Shown one piece after another: positions 1 through 8,941 of a stretch of DNA of 64,000 nt; position 1 is the first letter of the stretch; every line of letters begins with the position of its first letter. Origin of the DNA: Agrococcus sediminis. GTDB taxonomy: Bacteria; Actinomycetota; Actinomycetes; Actinomycetales; Microbacteriaceae. A model generated the notes under the pieces. That model was not told where the DNA came from. It was given only the letters and a program-made list of their open reading frames with translations, and did no database searches. The translations under genes were made by a program, and so were the position numbers. The stretch is taken from positions 248,001 to 312,000 of the forward strand of contig NZ_VOIR01000012.1 in NCBI RefSeq assembly GCF_007923295.1. Direction: 5' to 3'.

Positions 1-130
1 GCTCGGCGCCGGTCTCCTCGCGCATGATGCGGTCGAGCCGGTGCCCCTCCTCGACGCGACGGGCGGGCTGCGCGGCGTCGAGGAACGCCTCGACGGAGGC
101 GTCGGTCGGCTGCGTCTTCGGCTCTGCCAT
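1..130 (-). CDS. DUF1801-family protein, N-terminal fragment
   Basis: Reading leftwards from the ATG at 128-130, the frame is open to the window edge and encodes 43 residues. It begins [19 protein letters not shown] and continues with [20 protein letters not shown]. This opening (K-T-x-P-T-D-A-S-V-x-x-F-L) is characteristic of small DUF1801 (YdhG-like) proteins, whose biochemical role is not established. The rest of the gene lies outside the window. The downstream direction is away from the nucleotidyltransferase gene, whose stop lies 9 bases from this start, so the two may be co-transcribed. Confidence 0.7.
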   Translation of the reverse strand, partial: MAEPKTQPTDASVEAFLDAAQPARRVEEGHRLDRIMREETGAE

Positions 131-139
131 GCGTCCAGG

Positions 140-928
140 CTACGCGCGTGCGGACCGCTCGGGCCCGCGCGCGGCAGTGAGCCGGCGGCGCACCGCGGCC
201 GACAGCGCGGCGGGCCACCACGGCGACGCCCCCGCGACGCGCTCTGCGAGCGCGGCGAGGTCGCCGGCGGCCCGCGCGTCGGAGCGGGCGAGGATCGCGT
301 CGAGCTCGGCCGCGAGCGCGGGATGCGTCCGCTCGGCCCGCCGCCACGGGTCCTGCGCGTCGGCCACCGGCGACACCGCGGGCTCGAGCAGGCGCGCCAG
401 CACCAGCACGCCGCCAGCCGCCTCGAGCAGGTGCCGGCGCGCCACGAGCCGCTCGCCGCGGGCGGCGCGGCCGCCGCCGACGAGCAGCGCCCGCAGCAGC
501 GCCGTCGCCACGGTGCCCGGATCGCGGGACGGCGGCACGAGGGTCGGGCGGATGCGCTCCGGCAGGTCGCCGAGGCGGTCGACGGCGACGCGGTGCGCGT
601 CGGAGCGGCTCTCGGCCAGCTCCTCCGGCGTGAACACCGCGTACTCCAGCAGATGGCCGTCGTCGGTCACGACCCAGGCGCCGTGCTCGGTGTCGCGCTC
701 GTGCAGCACGATCCGCGCCGGGGGCACCGGCAGCCAGGCGGTGCTCGCGCGCAGGCGCGGGGCGGCATCCGCCTCGGCGATCACGAAGAAGTCGTGGTCG
801 CTCCAGTCGTCGGCCCGGTGCGCCGTGCCGGCGGTGCTCCCGAGGAGCACGAGCCCGAGCACGCCGTCGGCCCGCTCGGCCCACTCGACGAGGGCCGCGG
901 TCAGGGCGTCGTGGTCGGCCGGCTGCAT
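140..928 (-). CDS. nucleotidyltransferase-domain protein
   Basis: The 262-residue product starts at the internal ATG (926-928, MQPADHDAL); the longer upstream reading frame runs through low-information Arg/Ser-rich sequence and into the tuf terminator, so it was not used. Near residues 25-50 there is a GSTAG...WSDHDFF motif. This matches the G-S-x(n)-D-x-D active-site pattern of the polymerase-beta-like nucleotidyltransferase fold found in aminoglycoside and lincosamide adenylyltransferases and in many housekeeping proteins. The C-terminal two thirds is helical and Ala/Arg-rich. The substrate cannot be told from sequence; a drug-modifying role is possible but unsupported. Confidence 0.7.
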   Translation of the reverse strand: MQPADHDALTAALVEWAERADGVLGLVLLGSTAGTAHRADDWSDHDFFVIAEADAAPRLRASTAWLPVPPARIVLHERDTEHGAWVVTDDGHLLEYAVFTPEELAESRSDAHRVAVDRLGDLPERIRPTLVPPSRDPGTVATALLRALLVGGGRAARGERLVARRHLLEAAGGVLVLARLLEPAVSPVADAQDPWRRAERTHPALAAELDAILARSDARAAGDLAALAERVAGASPWWPAALSAAVRRRLTAARGPERSARA

Positions 929-969
929 GCTCGCATCGTACGCGTCGCCGCGCGCCGCCGGATACGCGG

Positions 970-995
970 AAGGGCCCCGCCGGAGCGGGGCCCTT
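970..995 (-). terminator. terminator hairpin after tuf
   Basis: A perfect 11-bp stem (aagggccccgc / gcggggccctt) with a 4-base loop lies 19 bases beyond the tuf stop. There is no T-run, as is common in very GC-rich actinobacteria. Confidence 0.8.
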
Positions 996-1013
996 CGCTG
1001 TGGTCCGAGTGGA

Positions 1014-2207
1014 CTACTTGACGATCTTCGTGACCGTGCCGGCGCCGACCGTGCGGCCACCCTCGCGGATGGCGAAGCCGAGACCCTCCTCCATGGCGAT
1101 CGGCTGGATCAGCTCGACCGTCATGTCGGTGGTGTCGCCGGGCATGACCATCTCGGTGCCCTCGGGCAGCGAGATGACGCCGGTGACGTCGGTGGTGCGG
1201 AAGTAGAACTGCGGGCGGTAGTTCGTGAAGAACGGGTTGTGGCGGCCGCCCTCGTCCTTGGACAGGATGTACGCCGTGCCCTCGAAGTTGGTGTGCGGCG
1301 TGACCGAGCCCGGCTTCACGACGACCTGGCCGCGCTCGACGTCCTCGCGCTTGGTGCCGCGGAGCAGCAGACCGCAGTTCTCGCCGGCCCACGCCTCGTC
1401 GAGCTGCTTGTGGAACATCTCGATGCCCGTGACCGTGGTCTTCTGCGTCGGGCGGATGCCGACGATCTCGACCTCGGAGTTGATCGCGAGCGTGCCGCGC
1501 TCGGCGCGACCCGTGACGACCGTGCCACGGCCGGTGATGGTGAAGACGTCCTCGATCGGCATGAGGAACGGCTTGTCGCGGTCGCGGACCGGGTCCGGGA
1601 TGTTGTCGTCGGCGGCCTGCATGAGCTCGAGGATCGCGTCGACCCACTTCTCCTCGCCCTCGAGCGCCTTGAGCGCCGAGACGCGCACGACGGGGGCGTT
1701 GTCGCCGTCGAAGTCCTGGCTCGAGAGGAGCTCGCGGACCTCCAGCTCGACGAGCTCGAGGATCTCCTCGTCGTCGACCATGTCGGACTTGTTGAGCGCG
1801 ACCATCAGGTACGGCACGCCCACCTGCTTGGCGAGCAGCACGTGCTCGCGCGTCTGCGCCATCGGGCCGTCGGTGGCGGCGACCACGAGGATCGCGCCGT
1901 CCATCTGGGCAGCACCCGTGATCATGTTCTTGATGTAGTCAGCGTGACCCGGCGCGTCGACGTGCGCGTAGTGGCGCTTCGGCGTCTCGTACTCGATGTG
2001 CGAGATGTTGATCGTGATGCCGCGCTGGCGCTCCTCGGGAGCGGAGTCGATCGAGGCGAAGTCGCGCTGCACGTTGGTCGCCGACGGGTACTTGTCTGCA
2101 AGGACCTTCGAGATGGCCGCCGACAGCGTCGTCTTGCCGTGGTCGACGTGACCGATCGTTCCGATGTTGACGTGCGGCTTGGTCCGCTCGAACTTGGCCT
2201 TAGCCAC
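1014..2207 (-). CDS. tuf: elongation factor Tu
   Basis: This 397-residue protein is the normal length for bacterial EF-Tu, the GTPase that delivers aminoacyl-tRNA to the ribosomal A site. The P-loop GHVDHGKT is at residues 19-26, DAPGHADY near 84 and NKSD near 139; domains 2 and 3 follow ([15 protein letters not shown]-type region; C-terminal GGRTVGAG). The start is a GTG, with an AGGAGG five bases upstream. It follows fusA in the standard str order, but the 149-bp gap holds a fusA terminator hairpin and a possible promoter. It is therefore probably also transcribed on its own. Confidence 0.98.
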   Translation of the reverse strand: MAKAKFERTKPHVNIGTIGHVDHGKTTLSAAISKVLADKYPSATNVQRDFASIDSAPEERQRGITINISHIEYETPKRHYAHVDAPGHADYIKNMITGAAQMDGAILVVAATDGPMAQTREHVLLAKQVGVPYLMVALNKSDMVDDEEILELVELEVRELLSSQDFDGDNAPVVRVSALKALEGEEKWVDAILELMQAADDNIPDPVRDRDKPFLMPIEDVFTITGRGTVVTGRAERGTLAINSEVEIVGIRPTQKTTVTGIEMFHKQLDEAWAGENCGLLLRGTKREDVERGQVVVKPGSVTPHTNFEGTAYILSKDEGGRHNPFFTNYRPQFYFRTTDVTGVISLPEGTEMVMPGDTTDMTVELIQPIAMEEGLGFAIREGGRTVGAGTVTKIVK

Positions 2208-2273
2208 TGTGTCCTCCTAGGACTGTTCTCATGAGTGCACCGCCGCGTCCGCGGCAGGCGTTCGGGTGGTGTT

Positions 2274-2301
2274 GGAATATGGTACTTGGCTCGCCGGTCC
2301 A
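2274..2301 (-). promoter_or_regulatory. possible tuf promoter
   Basis: On the minus strand, TGGACC (2296-2301) and TATTCC (2274-2279) are separated by 16 bp, placing transcription about 70 bases upstream of the tuf GTG. The region is AT-richer than its surroundings and sits after the fusA terminator. The match is modest. Confidence 0.35.
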
Positions 2302-2328
2302 CGCGAAACCGAGCGGGCCGACGGTGGG

Positions 2329-2352
2329 CCGGGGCGGCTCGCGCCGCCCCGG
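2329..2352 (-). terminator. terminator hairpin after fusA
   Basis: A perfect 10-bp stem (ccggggcggc / gccgccccgg) with loop tcgc lies directly after the fusA stop. It separates fusA from tuf. Confidence 0.7.
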
Positions 2353-2356
2353 CGGG

Positions 2357-4471
2357 TCACTCGCCCTTGCTCTTCTGGACGATCTCGTCCGCGACGGCCT
2401 TGGGGACCTCGGCGTAGGTCGAGAACTCCATCGAGTAGACGGCGCGGCCCGAGGTCTTCGACCGGAGGTCGCCGACGTAGCCGAACATCTCCGACAGCGG
2501 CACGAGGGCCTTGACGACCTTCACGCCCTGGGCGTCCTCCATCGACTGGATCTGCCCGCGGCGCGAGTTCAGGTCGCCGATGACGTCGCCCATGTACTCC
2601 TCCGGCGTGCGCACCTCGACCGCCATGAGCGGCTCGAGGAGCACCGGCTGAGCCTTGCGCGCTGCCTCCTTGTAGGCCATCGAGCCGGCGATCTTGAACG
2701 CCATCTCCGAGGAGTCGACGTCGTGCGCCGCGCCGTCGAGCAGCGTCGCCTTGACGCCGACCGTCGGGAAGCCGGCGAGCACGCCGACCTGCATCGCGTC
2801 CTGCATGCCCGCGTCGACCGAGGGGATGTACTCACGGGGCACGCGACCGCCGGTGACGGCGTTCACGAACTCGTAGGTCTCCTCGCCGGCCAGGTCCATC
2901 GGCTCGAGCTTGATCTGCACCTTGGCGAACTGGCCGGAGCCACCCGTCTGCTTCTTGTGGGTGTAGTCGTACTTGTCGACGGTGCCCTTGATGGTCTCGC
3001 GGTACGCGACCTGGGGCTTGCCGACGTTGGCCTCGACCTTGAACTCGCGCTTCATGCGGTCGACGAGGATGTCGAGGTGCAGCTCGCCCATGCCCTTGAT
3101 GACCGTCTGACCGGTCTCGGGGTTGTTCTCGGTGCGGAAGGTCGGGTCCTCCTCGGCCAGCTTCTGGATGGCGAGGGAGAGCTTCTCCTGGTCGGCCTTC
3201 GTCTTCGGCTCGATCGCGACCTCGATGACGGGCTCGGGGAACGTCATCGACTCGAGGACGACCTGGTTTGCCGGGTCGCACAGGGTGTCGCCGGTCGTGG
3301 TGTCCTTGAGGCCGATCACCGCGTAGATGTGGCCCGCGGTCATCGAGTCGACCGGGATCTCCTTGTTGGCGTGCATCTGGAAGATCTTGCCGATGCGCTC
3401 CTTCTTGCCCTTGGTGGAGTTCGCCACCGCGGCGCCGGAGTCGACGTGGCCCGAGTAGACGCGCACGTAGGTGAGGCGGCCGAAGAACGGGTGCACGGCG
3501 ACCTTGAACGCGAGGGCCGCGAACGGCTCGTCGCGGTCGGCGTGGCGCTCGATGATGACCTCTTCGTCGCGCACGTCGTGGCCGGGGATGGCCGGCACGT
3601 CGAGCGGCGTCGGCAGGTAGTCCACGACCGCGTCGAGCATCGGCTGCACGCCGCGGTTCTTGAACGCCGAGCCGCAGAGCACGGGGTAGATCTCCGAGGC
3701 GACCGTCATCTTGCGGATGGCCGCCTTGATCTCGGCGACCGTGAGCTCCTCGCCCTCGAAGTACTTCTCCATGAGCGCGTCGTCGGTCTCGGCGACCGTC
3801 TCGAGCAGCGCCTGGCGGTACTCCTGCGCCTTCTCGACGAGATCGGCGGGGATCTCCTCGATGGCGTACTCGGCGCCCATCTTCACGTCGCCCTTGGCGT
3901 CGCCGCGCCAGGTCTTCGCCTTCATCTCGACCAGGTCGACGATGCCCTCGAAGGCGCTCTCCGAGCCGATCGGCAGCTGGATGACCAGCGGGCGGGCGCC
4001 GAGGCGGTTGATGATGGTGTCGACCGTGAAGTAGAAGTCGGCGCCCATCTTGTCCATCTTGTTGACGAAGCAGATGCGCGGGACGTCGTACTTGTCGGCC
4101 TGGCGCCAGACGGTCTCGGACTGGGGCTCGACGCCCTCCTTGCCGTCGAAGACGGCGACCGCGCCGTCGAGCACGCGGAGCGAGCGCTCGACCTCGACCG
4201 TGAAGTCGACGTGGCCGGGGGTGTCGATGATGTTGATCTGGTTCTTGTCCCAGAAGCAGGTCACGGCGGCCGACGTGATGGTGATGCCGCGCTCCTGCTC
4301 CTGCTCCATCCAGTCGGTGGTCGAGGCGCCGTCGTGGGTCTCGCCGATCTTGTGGTTGACGCCCGTGTAGAACAGGATGCGCTCGGTCGTCGTGGTCTTG
4401 CCGGCATCGATGTGGGCCATGATGCCGATGTTGCGGACCTTGTTCAGGTCGGTGAGCACGTCCTGTGCCAC
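2357..4471 (-). CDS. fusA: elongation factor G
   Basis: This 704-residue protein is of normal EF-G length. It is the translocase GTPase and also acts in ribosome recycling with RRF. It shows the P-loop [15 protein letters not shown] near residues 19-33, [20 protein letters not shown] and [10 protein letters not shown] of the G domain. Domain 2 is followed by the GMGELHLDI and [11 protein letters not shown] signatures of domains III/IV and a C-terminal ferredoxin-like domain. The start codon is GTG with GGAGGAA upstream. It lies 88 bp after rpsG, with a hairpin in the gap. Confidence 0.98.
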   Translation of the reverse strand: MAQDVLTDLNKVRNIGIMAHIDAGKTTTTERILFYTGVNHKIGETHDGASTTDWMEQEQERGITITSAAVTCFWDKNQINIIDTPGHVDFTVEVERSLRVLDGAVAVFDGKEGVEPQSETVWRQADKYDVPRICFVNKMDKMGADFYFTVDTIINRLGARPLVIQLPIGSESAFEGIVDLVEMKAKTWRGDAKGDVKMGAEYAIEEIPADLVEKAQEYRQALLETVAETDDALMEKYFEGEELTVAEIKAAIRKMTVASEIYPVLCGSAFKNRGVQPMLDAVVDYLPTPLDVPAIPGHDVRDEEVIIERHADRDEPFAALAFKVAVHPFFGRLTYVRVYSGHVDSGAAVANSTKGKKERIGKIFQMHANKEIPVDSMTAGHIYAVIGLKDTTTGDTLCDPANQVVLESMTFPEPVIEVAIEPKTKADQEKLSLAIQKLAEEDPTFRTENNPETGQTVIKGMGELHLDILVDRMKREFKVEANVGKPQVAYRETIKGTVDKYDYTHKKQTGGSGQFAKVQIKLEPMDLAGEETYEFVNAVTGGRVPREYIPSVDAGMQDAMQVGVLAGFPTVGVKATLLDGAAHDVDSSEMAFKIAGSMAYKEAARKAQPVLLEPLMAVEVRTPEEYMGDVIGDLNSRRGQIQSMEDAQGVKVVKALVPLSEMFGYVGDLRSKTSGRAVYSMEFSTYAEVPKAVADEIVQKSKGE

Positions 4472-4522
4472 AGGGTTCCTCCGATGAGTGGATGGAGCGG
4501 GAGTTGGGGGATGCCGCGCTGC

Positions 4523-4551
4523 GGGGACCCCGGCCGTGGGCCGGGATCCCC
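4523..4551 (-). terminator. hairpin between rpsG and fusA
   Basis: A 13-bp stem with one mismatch (ggggaccccggcc / ggccgggatcccc) and a 3-base loop lies just after the rpsG stop. It could be an attenuator or an mRNA-processing/stability element within the str operon rather than a full terminator. Confidence 0.5.
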
Positions 4552-4559
4552 GGAGGCGA

Positions 4560-5029
4560 TCACCAGCGGTAGTGCGCGAAGGCCTTGTTCGACTCGGCCA
4601 TCTTGTGCGTGTCCTCGCGACGCTTCACCGCGGCGCCGAGGCCGTTGGACGCGTCGAGGATCTCGTTCTGCAGGCGCTCGGTCATCGTCTTCTCGCGACG
4701 AGCCTTGGCGTACGAGACGAGCCAGCGCAGCGCGAGCGTGTTCGCGCGGTGCGGCTTGACCTCGACGGGGACCTGGTAGGTCGAGCCGCCGACGCGGCGC
4801 GACTTGACCTCGAGGGTCGGGCGGATGTTGTCGAGCGCCTTCTTGAGCACTGCGACCGCGTCCTGGCCCGACTTGGTGCCGACGCCGGCGAGCGCGCCGT
4901 AGACGATGCGCTCGGCGAGGCCCTTCTTGCCGTCGAGGAGGATCTTGTTGACGAGCTGCGAGACGATCGGTGCGCCGTAGACGGGATCGGCAACGACCGG
5001 GCGCTTGGGGGCGGGACCCTTGCGAGGCA

Positions 5030-5030
<1 letters not shown>
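4560..5030 (-). CDS. rpsG: 30S ribosomal protein S7
   Basis: The 156-residue product matches bacterial uS7 over its whole length ([10 protein letters not shown] start; [18 protein letters not shown]-like core; [14 protein letters not shown]-terminal [16 protein letters not shown]). S7 nucleates assembly of the 30S head and contacts the decoding region. Its ATG overlaps the rpsL stop by one base (TAATG), so the two are translationally coupled. Confidence 0.98.
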
Positions 5031-5404
<374 letters not shown>

Positions 5405-5613
5405 GTTGCTTCTTCCTGCTGCACGGTGACAGCGTTTCGATGTGGTTCGCCGGCTGGGCCGGCTCCATCGGTGATCCCCCGCGCACGCTCTCGCGTGCCC
5501 TCTTCAGGTGGTGGATATGCCGTGGGGGCTGGCGGGTTCGGACCCGCTGCCCACGTGCGGCCCGTGCGCTCCTCGCGCATGGCGCAAGGCGCGCATGTGC
5601 GCACACCCGATCA

Positions 5614-5643
5614 AGGATAGGGCCACGCCGCATGCACGGTCAA
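5614..5643 (-). promoter_or_regulatory. str operon promoter (rpsL)
   Basis: TTGACC (5638-5643) and TATCCT (5614-5619) on the minus strand are spaced by 18 bp, close to the primary-sigma consensus. The -35 element overlaps the stop codon (5640-5642) of the upstream 215-aa gene. The resulting leader of about 200 bases contains a small hairpin at 5532-5547 (gcgggt/acccgc). Confidence 0.6.
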
Positions 5644-6287
5644 GCGCGCGGGCGGGCCGCGCGGCGCAGCTCGTCGGCGAGCGCGATCGGCCGCTCGAAG
5701 CGCACCGCGAGGGCGATCGCGTCGCAGAGCGCGAGCAGCAGCTGCGGCGGGGCGACGAGCGGCACGTCGAGGTGCAGCAGCGCCGCGCGGCGCTCGCCCG
5801 GCACGGTGATCCAGCAGTCGACCGAGAGCGCGGGGAGCTCCGCCCCGCCGCCCGCCTCGCGCACCGTCGGGCGGCGCAGGATGCGCGAGCCGGCGGAGCG
5901 CAGCACGCGGTCGTCGGCGCCCGGGCGCGCGGTGCCGCCCTCGCCCTCGTGCGCGGCGCGCAGCACGAGCGGCACGAGGGCGGCCAGCACGTCGTCGGGC
6001 CCGGTGCTCGCCGCGGTCGGCACGGCGATGCCGGGGTGGACGGATGCGGCGGCCGGCATGGGCACGTCGGCCTCGAGCGCGATCCCGAGGTGCAGCTGCT
6101 CGGCGCCGCCCGCCTCGGCGCGCTCGAGCGCCGCCTCGAGCCTGCGCCGCAGCGCGATGCGGGCGCCCGCGCGGTCGTCGGCGCCGCCGTGCAGCTCCTC
6201 GGCGAGGGAACGGATGCGGGCCGGCGCGTCGGGCTGTCCGAGCGGCATCGCGAACCACCGGGCCGGCAGCGCGAGCACGAGGCTCAT
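5640..6287 (-). CDS. uncharacterised protein, paralogue A of a T7SS-locus family
   Basis: I do not recognise a named family for this 215-residue soluble protein. The start is the ATG at 6285-6287 (MSLVLALPARWFAMP). It appears distantly related to the 207-aa and 206-aa proteins of the neighbouring cassette. They share an N-terminal (P/A)xxW...(M)P segment, a helical R/A/E-rich stretch, and a C-terminal region here reading GERRAALLHLDVPL then a hydrophobic helix. It is the last gene of the 91-aa/558-aa/215-aa cassette, with a 10-base gap after the hydrolase stop. Its position directly after a candidate secreted hydrolase suggests a chaperone, adaptor or immunity role. That is inference only. 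Confidence 0.75.
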   Translation of the reverse strand: MSLVLALPARWFAMPLGQPDAPARIRSLAEELHGGADDRAGARIALRRRLEAALERAEAGGAEQLHLGIALEADVPMPAAASVHPGIAVPTAASTGPDDVLAALVPLVLRAAHEGEGGTARPGADDRVLRSAGSRILRRPTVREAGGGAELPALSVDCWITVPGERRAALLHLDVPLVAPPQLLLALCDAIALAVRFERPIALADELRRAARPRA

Positions 6288-6297
6288 GCCCGCCCCA

Positions 6298-7974
6298 TCA
6301 GCGGCCGCGCACGAAGATCGACGAGTGGGGCTGCTCGAGCCCGACGAAGTAGCGCTCGAGGTCGTGGAGCGCCATCCAGGTCGCCGGGCGCGAGCCCGCG
6401 AGGTCGCCCTGCTCCTGCATCGTGGCCTGGTACGACCGCCCGTCGTGCGGCACGGGCCCGGCGAACCCGGGCGGCGGCACCCGCACCGTGGTGCGGTGCG
6501 CGTCGGCGGCGAGGCTCGGCAGCCTCGGGTCCTCGGCGAGCGGCACCGGGTCGACCGTGCCGTCGCCGCGCCCGTGCTCGAACGCGAGCACGGGGATGTG
6601 GCCGCCGATGGCCGTCGCGTCGATGCCCGCTCCCGCCACGACGACCGCGTCGACGTCGTACGCGGCGGTGAAGGCGGGGTCGGCCGCGAGGCGCGCGGCC
6701 GTGAGCCCGCCGAGGCTCCACCCCGACAGCAGCACGCTCGCCCCCTGCGGCACGCCCGCCTGGCGCATCGCCTCGACCACCGCACGCTCGAGCTGCGTGG
6801 GCCCGTGGCCGAGGGTCGCCGCCACGCCGGCGTGCACGTCGTTGATGGAGGACGAGCCCGGCTTCCACATCTGCGTGCTGGGGATGTGCACGCGCCACAC
6901 CGTCGCCGCCCCGTCGGTCACCGCGGTCACGGTGACCATCGTCGAGGCGGCCGGGTCGGTGCCCGTCGGTCCGCCGGCGTGCGCGTCGACGCCGCGGTTG
7001 TCGGCCTGCAGGCGGGCCAGGTGGTCGCCGAAGCCGCCCGGCTCCCCCGTGCGCGCCGGCTGCGCGCCGCTCCACACGAGCTGCGGCGCGCCCGCGTCGC
7101 CGGCGACGAGCCAGTCGGCGAGCCACGGCAGCGTGCCGTGCAGCCAGCCGATCGTGCCGCCGACGAGCGCCGCCTCGAGCGAGCCGGTGGCGACGAGCGT
7201 GCGCACGAAGGCCTCGAACCCGCCGCCTGCGACCCACGAGCCGAGGACGAGCAGCGCGAGCCCGCCGATGAGCAGGCCGACGAGCCCCGTCGCCATCACG
7301 GCGATCGCGAGCGCGGCCGCGACGACGGCCGCGACGGCGGCGAGGACGATCGCGCCGAGCCACCGGATCGCCTCGACGAGCGCGTCGGCCACCGCCTCGA
7401 GCAGGTCGCCGACGGCGCCGCGCACGTCGTCCCACAGCGAGTCGCGCAGCGACGAGCCCGCGACCTCCGCGCGGATGCGGGCCGCCGCATCCGCCGCCGC
7501 CCGCTCCTTGCGCTCCCGCGCCAGGGCCCACGCGTCGGCGGCGGCCTCCCGCGCCGCGGCGTGCTGCGCGACGACGCGCTGCTGCTCGGCGACGAGGGCG
7601 GCGGCTGCGTCGGCACCGGCGGCCTGGACGGCCAGCCGGTCGCGCTCGGCCGCGGCCGCCGTCGCGGCGGCGTCGGCCGCCCGCCACCGCGCATCCGCCT
7701 CGTCGGCCTCGTCCTGCGCGACGCGCAGCTGCTCGGCGTAGTCGACGAGCGCCTCGCCCGCGACGGCGTAGCGCGAGGTCGCGCGCCCGAGCTGCTCGGC
7801 GACCTCGCCCGCCGCCTCCCGCACGCGGTCGAACGCCTGCGCCCGGGTGGCCTCCTCGTCGCGGATCGCGTCGAGGTGCGCGATCGCCTGCTCGATCGCG
7901 GCGGCGGTGCGGCGGTAGGCGTCGCCGTGGCCCTCGACGACCGGCCACCGCCCCTCGAGCTGCCCGAGGCTCAT
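6298..7974 (-). CDS. candidate type VII substrate with C-terminal serine hydrolase domain
   Basis: The 558-residue protein starts at the ATG (7972-7974, MSLGQLEGRW) that overlaps the stop of the 91-aa gene as ATGA. Residues 1-200 are a long Ala/Arg/Glu-rich helical, coiled-coil-like region of the kind seen at the N terminus of WXG/LXG substrates. Residues about 205-250 are strongly hydrophobic (one or two membrane helices). The C-terminal half is alpha/beta-hydrolase-like, with the nucleophile elbow GWSLGG near residue 420, a later EHGRGDGTVDP acidic loop and a downstream PHDGRS histidine. Lipase substrates of T7SS are known in Firmicutes (TslA). Being in a WXG100 cassette, a secreted or membrane-active lipase/esterase is a reasonable reading. 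The alternative is a cell-envelope hydrolase that is not exported. Confidence 0.75.
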   Translation of the reverse strand: MSLGQLEGRWPVVEGHGDAYRRTAAAIEQAIAHLDAIRDEEATRAQAFDRVREAAGEVAEQLGRATSRYAVAGEALVDYAEQLRVAQDEADEADARWRAADAAATAAAAERDRLAVQAAGADAAAALVAEQQRVVAQHAAAREAAADAWALARERKERAAADAAARIRAEVAGSSLRDSLWDDVRGAVGDLLEAVADALVEAIRWLGAIVLAAVAAVVAAALAIAVMATGLVGLLIGGLALLVLGSWVAGGGFEAFVRTLVATGSLEAALVGGTIGWLHGTLPWLADWLVAGDAGAPQLVWSGAQPARTGEPGGFGDHLARLQADNRGVDAHAGGPTGTDPAASTMVTVTAVTDGAATVWRVHIPSTQMWKPGSSSINDVHAGVAATLGHGPTQLERAVVEAMRQAGVPQGASVLLSGWSLGGLTAARLAADPAFTAAYDVDAVVVAGAGIDATAIGGHIPVLAFEHGRGDGTVDPVPLAEDPRLPSLAADAHRTTVRVPPPGFAGPVPHDGRSYQATMQEQGDLAGSRPATWMALHDLERYFVGLEQPHSSIFVRGR

Positions 7975-8246
7975 CCGTCGGCCGCCAGCCGCCGGTCGGC
8001 GTGCCGGAAGGCGTCGGCGATCCCGTCGACCGTCGCCGCGAGGCGCTCCGCGGCCTCCTGGAAGCGCTCGCGCGTGTCGTCCCACGTGTCGGCGAAGTCG
8101 AGCACCCGCGCGGCGAGCAGCTCGTGGCCGACCGCCTCGGCGACGGCCCCGCTCGTGCGATCGGAGGCGCCCAGCTGCCGGGCCACGTGCTCGAGGTGCG
8201 AGACCGCGCCGTCGAGCTCCGCGTAGGAGATGCGGATGTCGGTCAT
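7971..8246 (-). CDS. small WXG100-like protein (91 aa)
   Basis: This 91-residue all-helical protein has the size and pattern of a WXG100/Esx protein. It has an N-terminal helix (ISYAELDGAVSHLEHVARQL), a central DFADTWDDTRERF turn and a second helix ending near RRLAADG. The central DFxxxWxDxR motif also occurs in the 102-aa protein of the other cassette (DFESRWNDKR). It has no Sec signal and no C-terminal YxxxD/E. It is the first gene of a cassette with its own palindrome-linked promoter, and its stop overlaps the start of the hydrolase gene by 4 bases. It is probably the co-secretion partner or chaperone of that protein. Confidence 0.8.
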   Translation of the reverse strand: MTDIRISYAELDGAVSHLEHVARQLGASDRTSGAVAEAVGHELLAARVLDFADTWDDTRERFQEAAERLAATVDGIADAFRHADRRLAADG

Positions 8247-8264
8247 GGAGCCCCCTCGCCTGCG

Positions 8265-8310
8265 ACGCTAGGGAGCGCGGCGCCGGGCGGGAATGGGGAG
8301 GACTCCCCAT
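8265..8310 (-). promoter_or_regulatory. palindrome-linked promoter of the 91-aa/hydrolase cassette
   Basis: The 18-bp palindrome ATGGGGAGGACTCCCCAT at 8293-8310 lies 22 bp upstream of a minus-strand TAGCGT (8265-8270). The same arrangement precedes three other WXG100-type genes in the window. Transcription would start about 10-15 bases from the ATG at 8246. There is no good -35 hexamer, so the palindrome, covering about -35 to -52, looks like an activator site. Confidence 0.6.
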
Positions 8311-8317
8311 GGCGCGC

Positions 8318-8941
8318 CTACGGGCGGGGGCGCACCCAGCGCAGCGTCGACGCGCACGCGTCGAACAGCACCCGCATGCCGTCGACGAGCGGGTCGTCTG
8401 CCTCGACGTCGAGCGGGCGGGCGAGCGTCGCCGTCAGCTGCAGCGCCGCGCGGCGGTGCGTGCCCGGCATGGGCGTGAGGTAGACCACGGTGAGCACCCG
8501 CATCGACTCGTCGCCCATCGACTCGAGCCGGTCGCGCTCGAAGCGCACGATGCGGCGGTCGTCGTCGAGCGCGGTCGCGCCGTACTCGCGGATCGCGTGG
8601 CGCACGACGTCGTCGAGCGACACGTCGGGCTGGGCCCGGCGCACCGAGGCGAGGATGGATGCGGGCATCCAGAGCGTGTCGTCGCCCGGCTCGGTGGGGG
8701 TGAAGAACGCGCGCACGTCGCCGCGCCGCATGCTCTCGAACGACTCGCGCAGCATCGACTGCGCCTGCGCGAGCAGGTCGGGCCGGTGGGCCTGCATGGC
8801 CCGCGCGCGCACGCTCGCCGTCATCGCCTCCTGCTCGGCGCGGTCCGGCCGGTGGCGCGTCCAGCCCGGCGGCAGCTCGAGCTCGAAGTCGGGCTCGGGC
8901 GGCGCGCCGAGCGCGGCCCGAAGGTCGGTGTCCTGGCTCAT
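8318..8941 (-). CDS. uncharacterised protein, paralogue B of a T7SS-locus family
   Basis: The 207-residue soluble protein begins MSQDTDLRAALG; its ATG (8939-8941) overlaps the stop of the 266-aa gene as ATGA. I recognise no named domain. Its order of features resembles the 215-aa and 206-aa proteins. It has PPGWTRHRP near residue 25, a helical RARAMQAHRPDLLAQAQ stretch, a middle MPASI...LDDVV segment and a late THRRAALQLTATL strand followed by a final helix. It ends the cassette that begins with the 102-aa WXG100-like gene. Function unknown; cytosolic accessory factor by inference. Confidence 0.75.
   Translation of the reverse strand: MSQDTDLRAALGAPPEPDFELELPPGWTRHRPDRAEQEAMTASVRARAMQAHRPDLLAQAQSMLRESFESMRRGDVRAFFTPTEPGDDTLWMPASILASVRRAQPDVSLDDVVRHAIREYGATALDDDRRIVRFERDRLESMGDESMRVLTVVYLTPMPGTHRRAALQLTATLARPLDVEADDPLVDGMRVLFDACASTLRWVRPRP

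Noticed and set aside
140-1060. 306-residue version of the nucleotidyltransferase
   Set aside because: The first 44 residues are low-information and extend over the tuf terminator into tuf; the ATG at 928 gives a normal domain start.
24-2234. 736-codon plus-strand open frame over the nucleotidyltransferase and tuf genes
   Set aside because: Runs antisense through two well-supported genes and their terminator; no domain visible.
2231-4759. 842-codon plus-strand open frame
   Set aside because: Antisense of fusA and rpsG.
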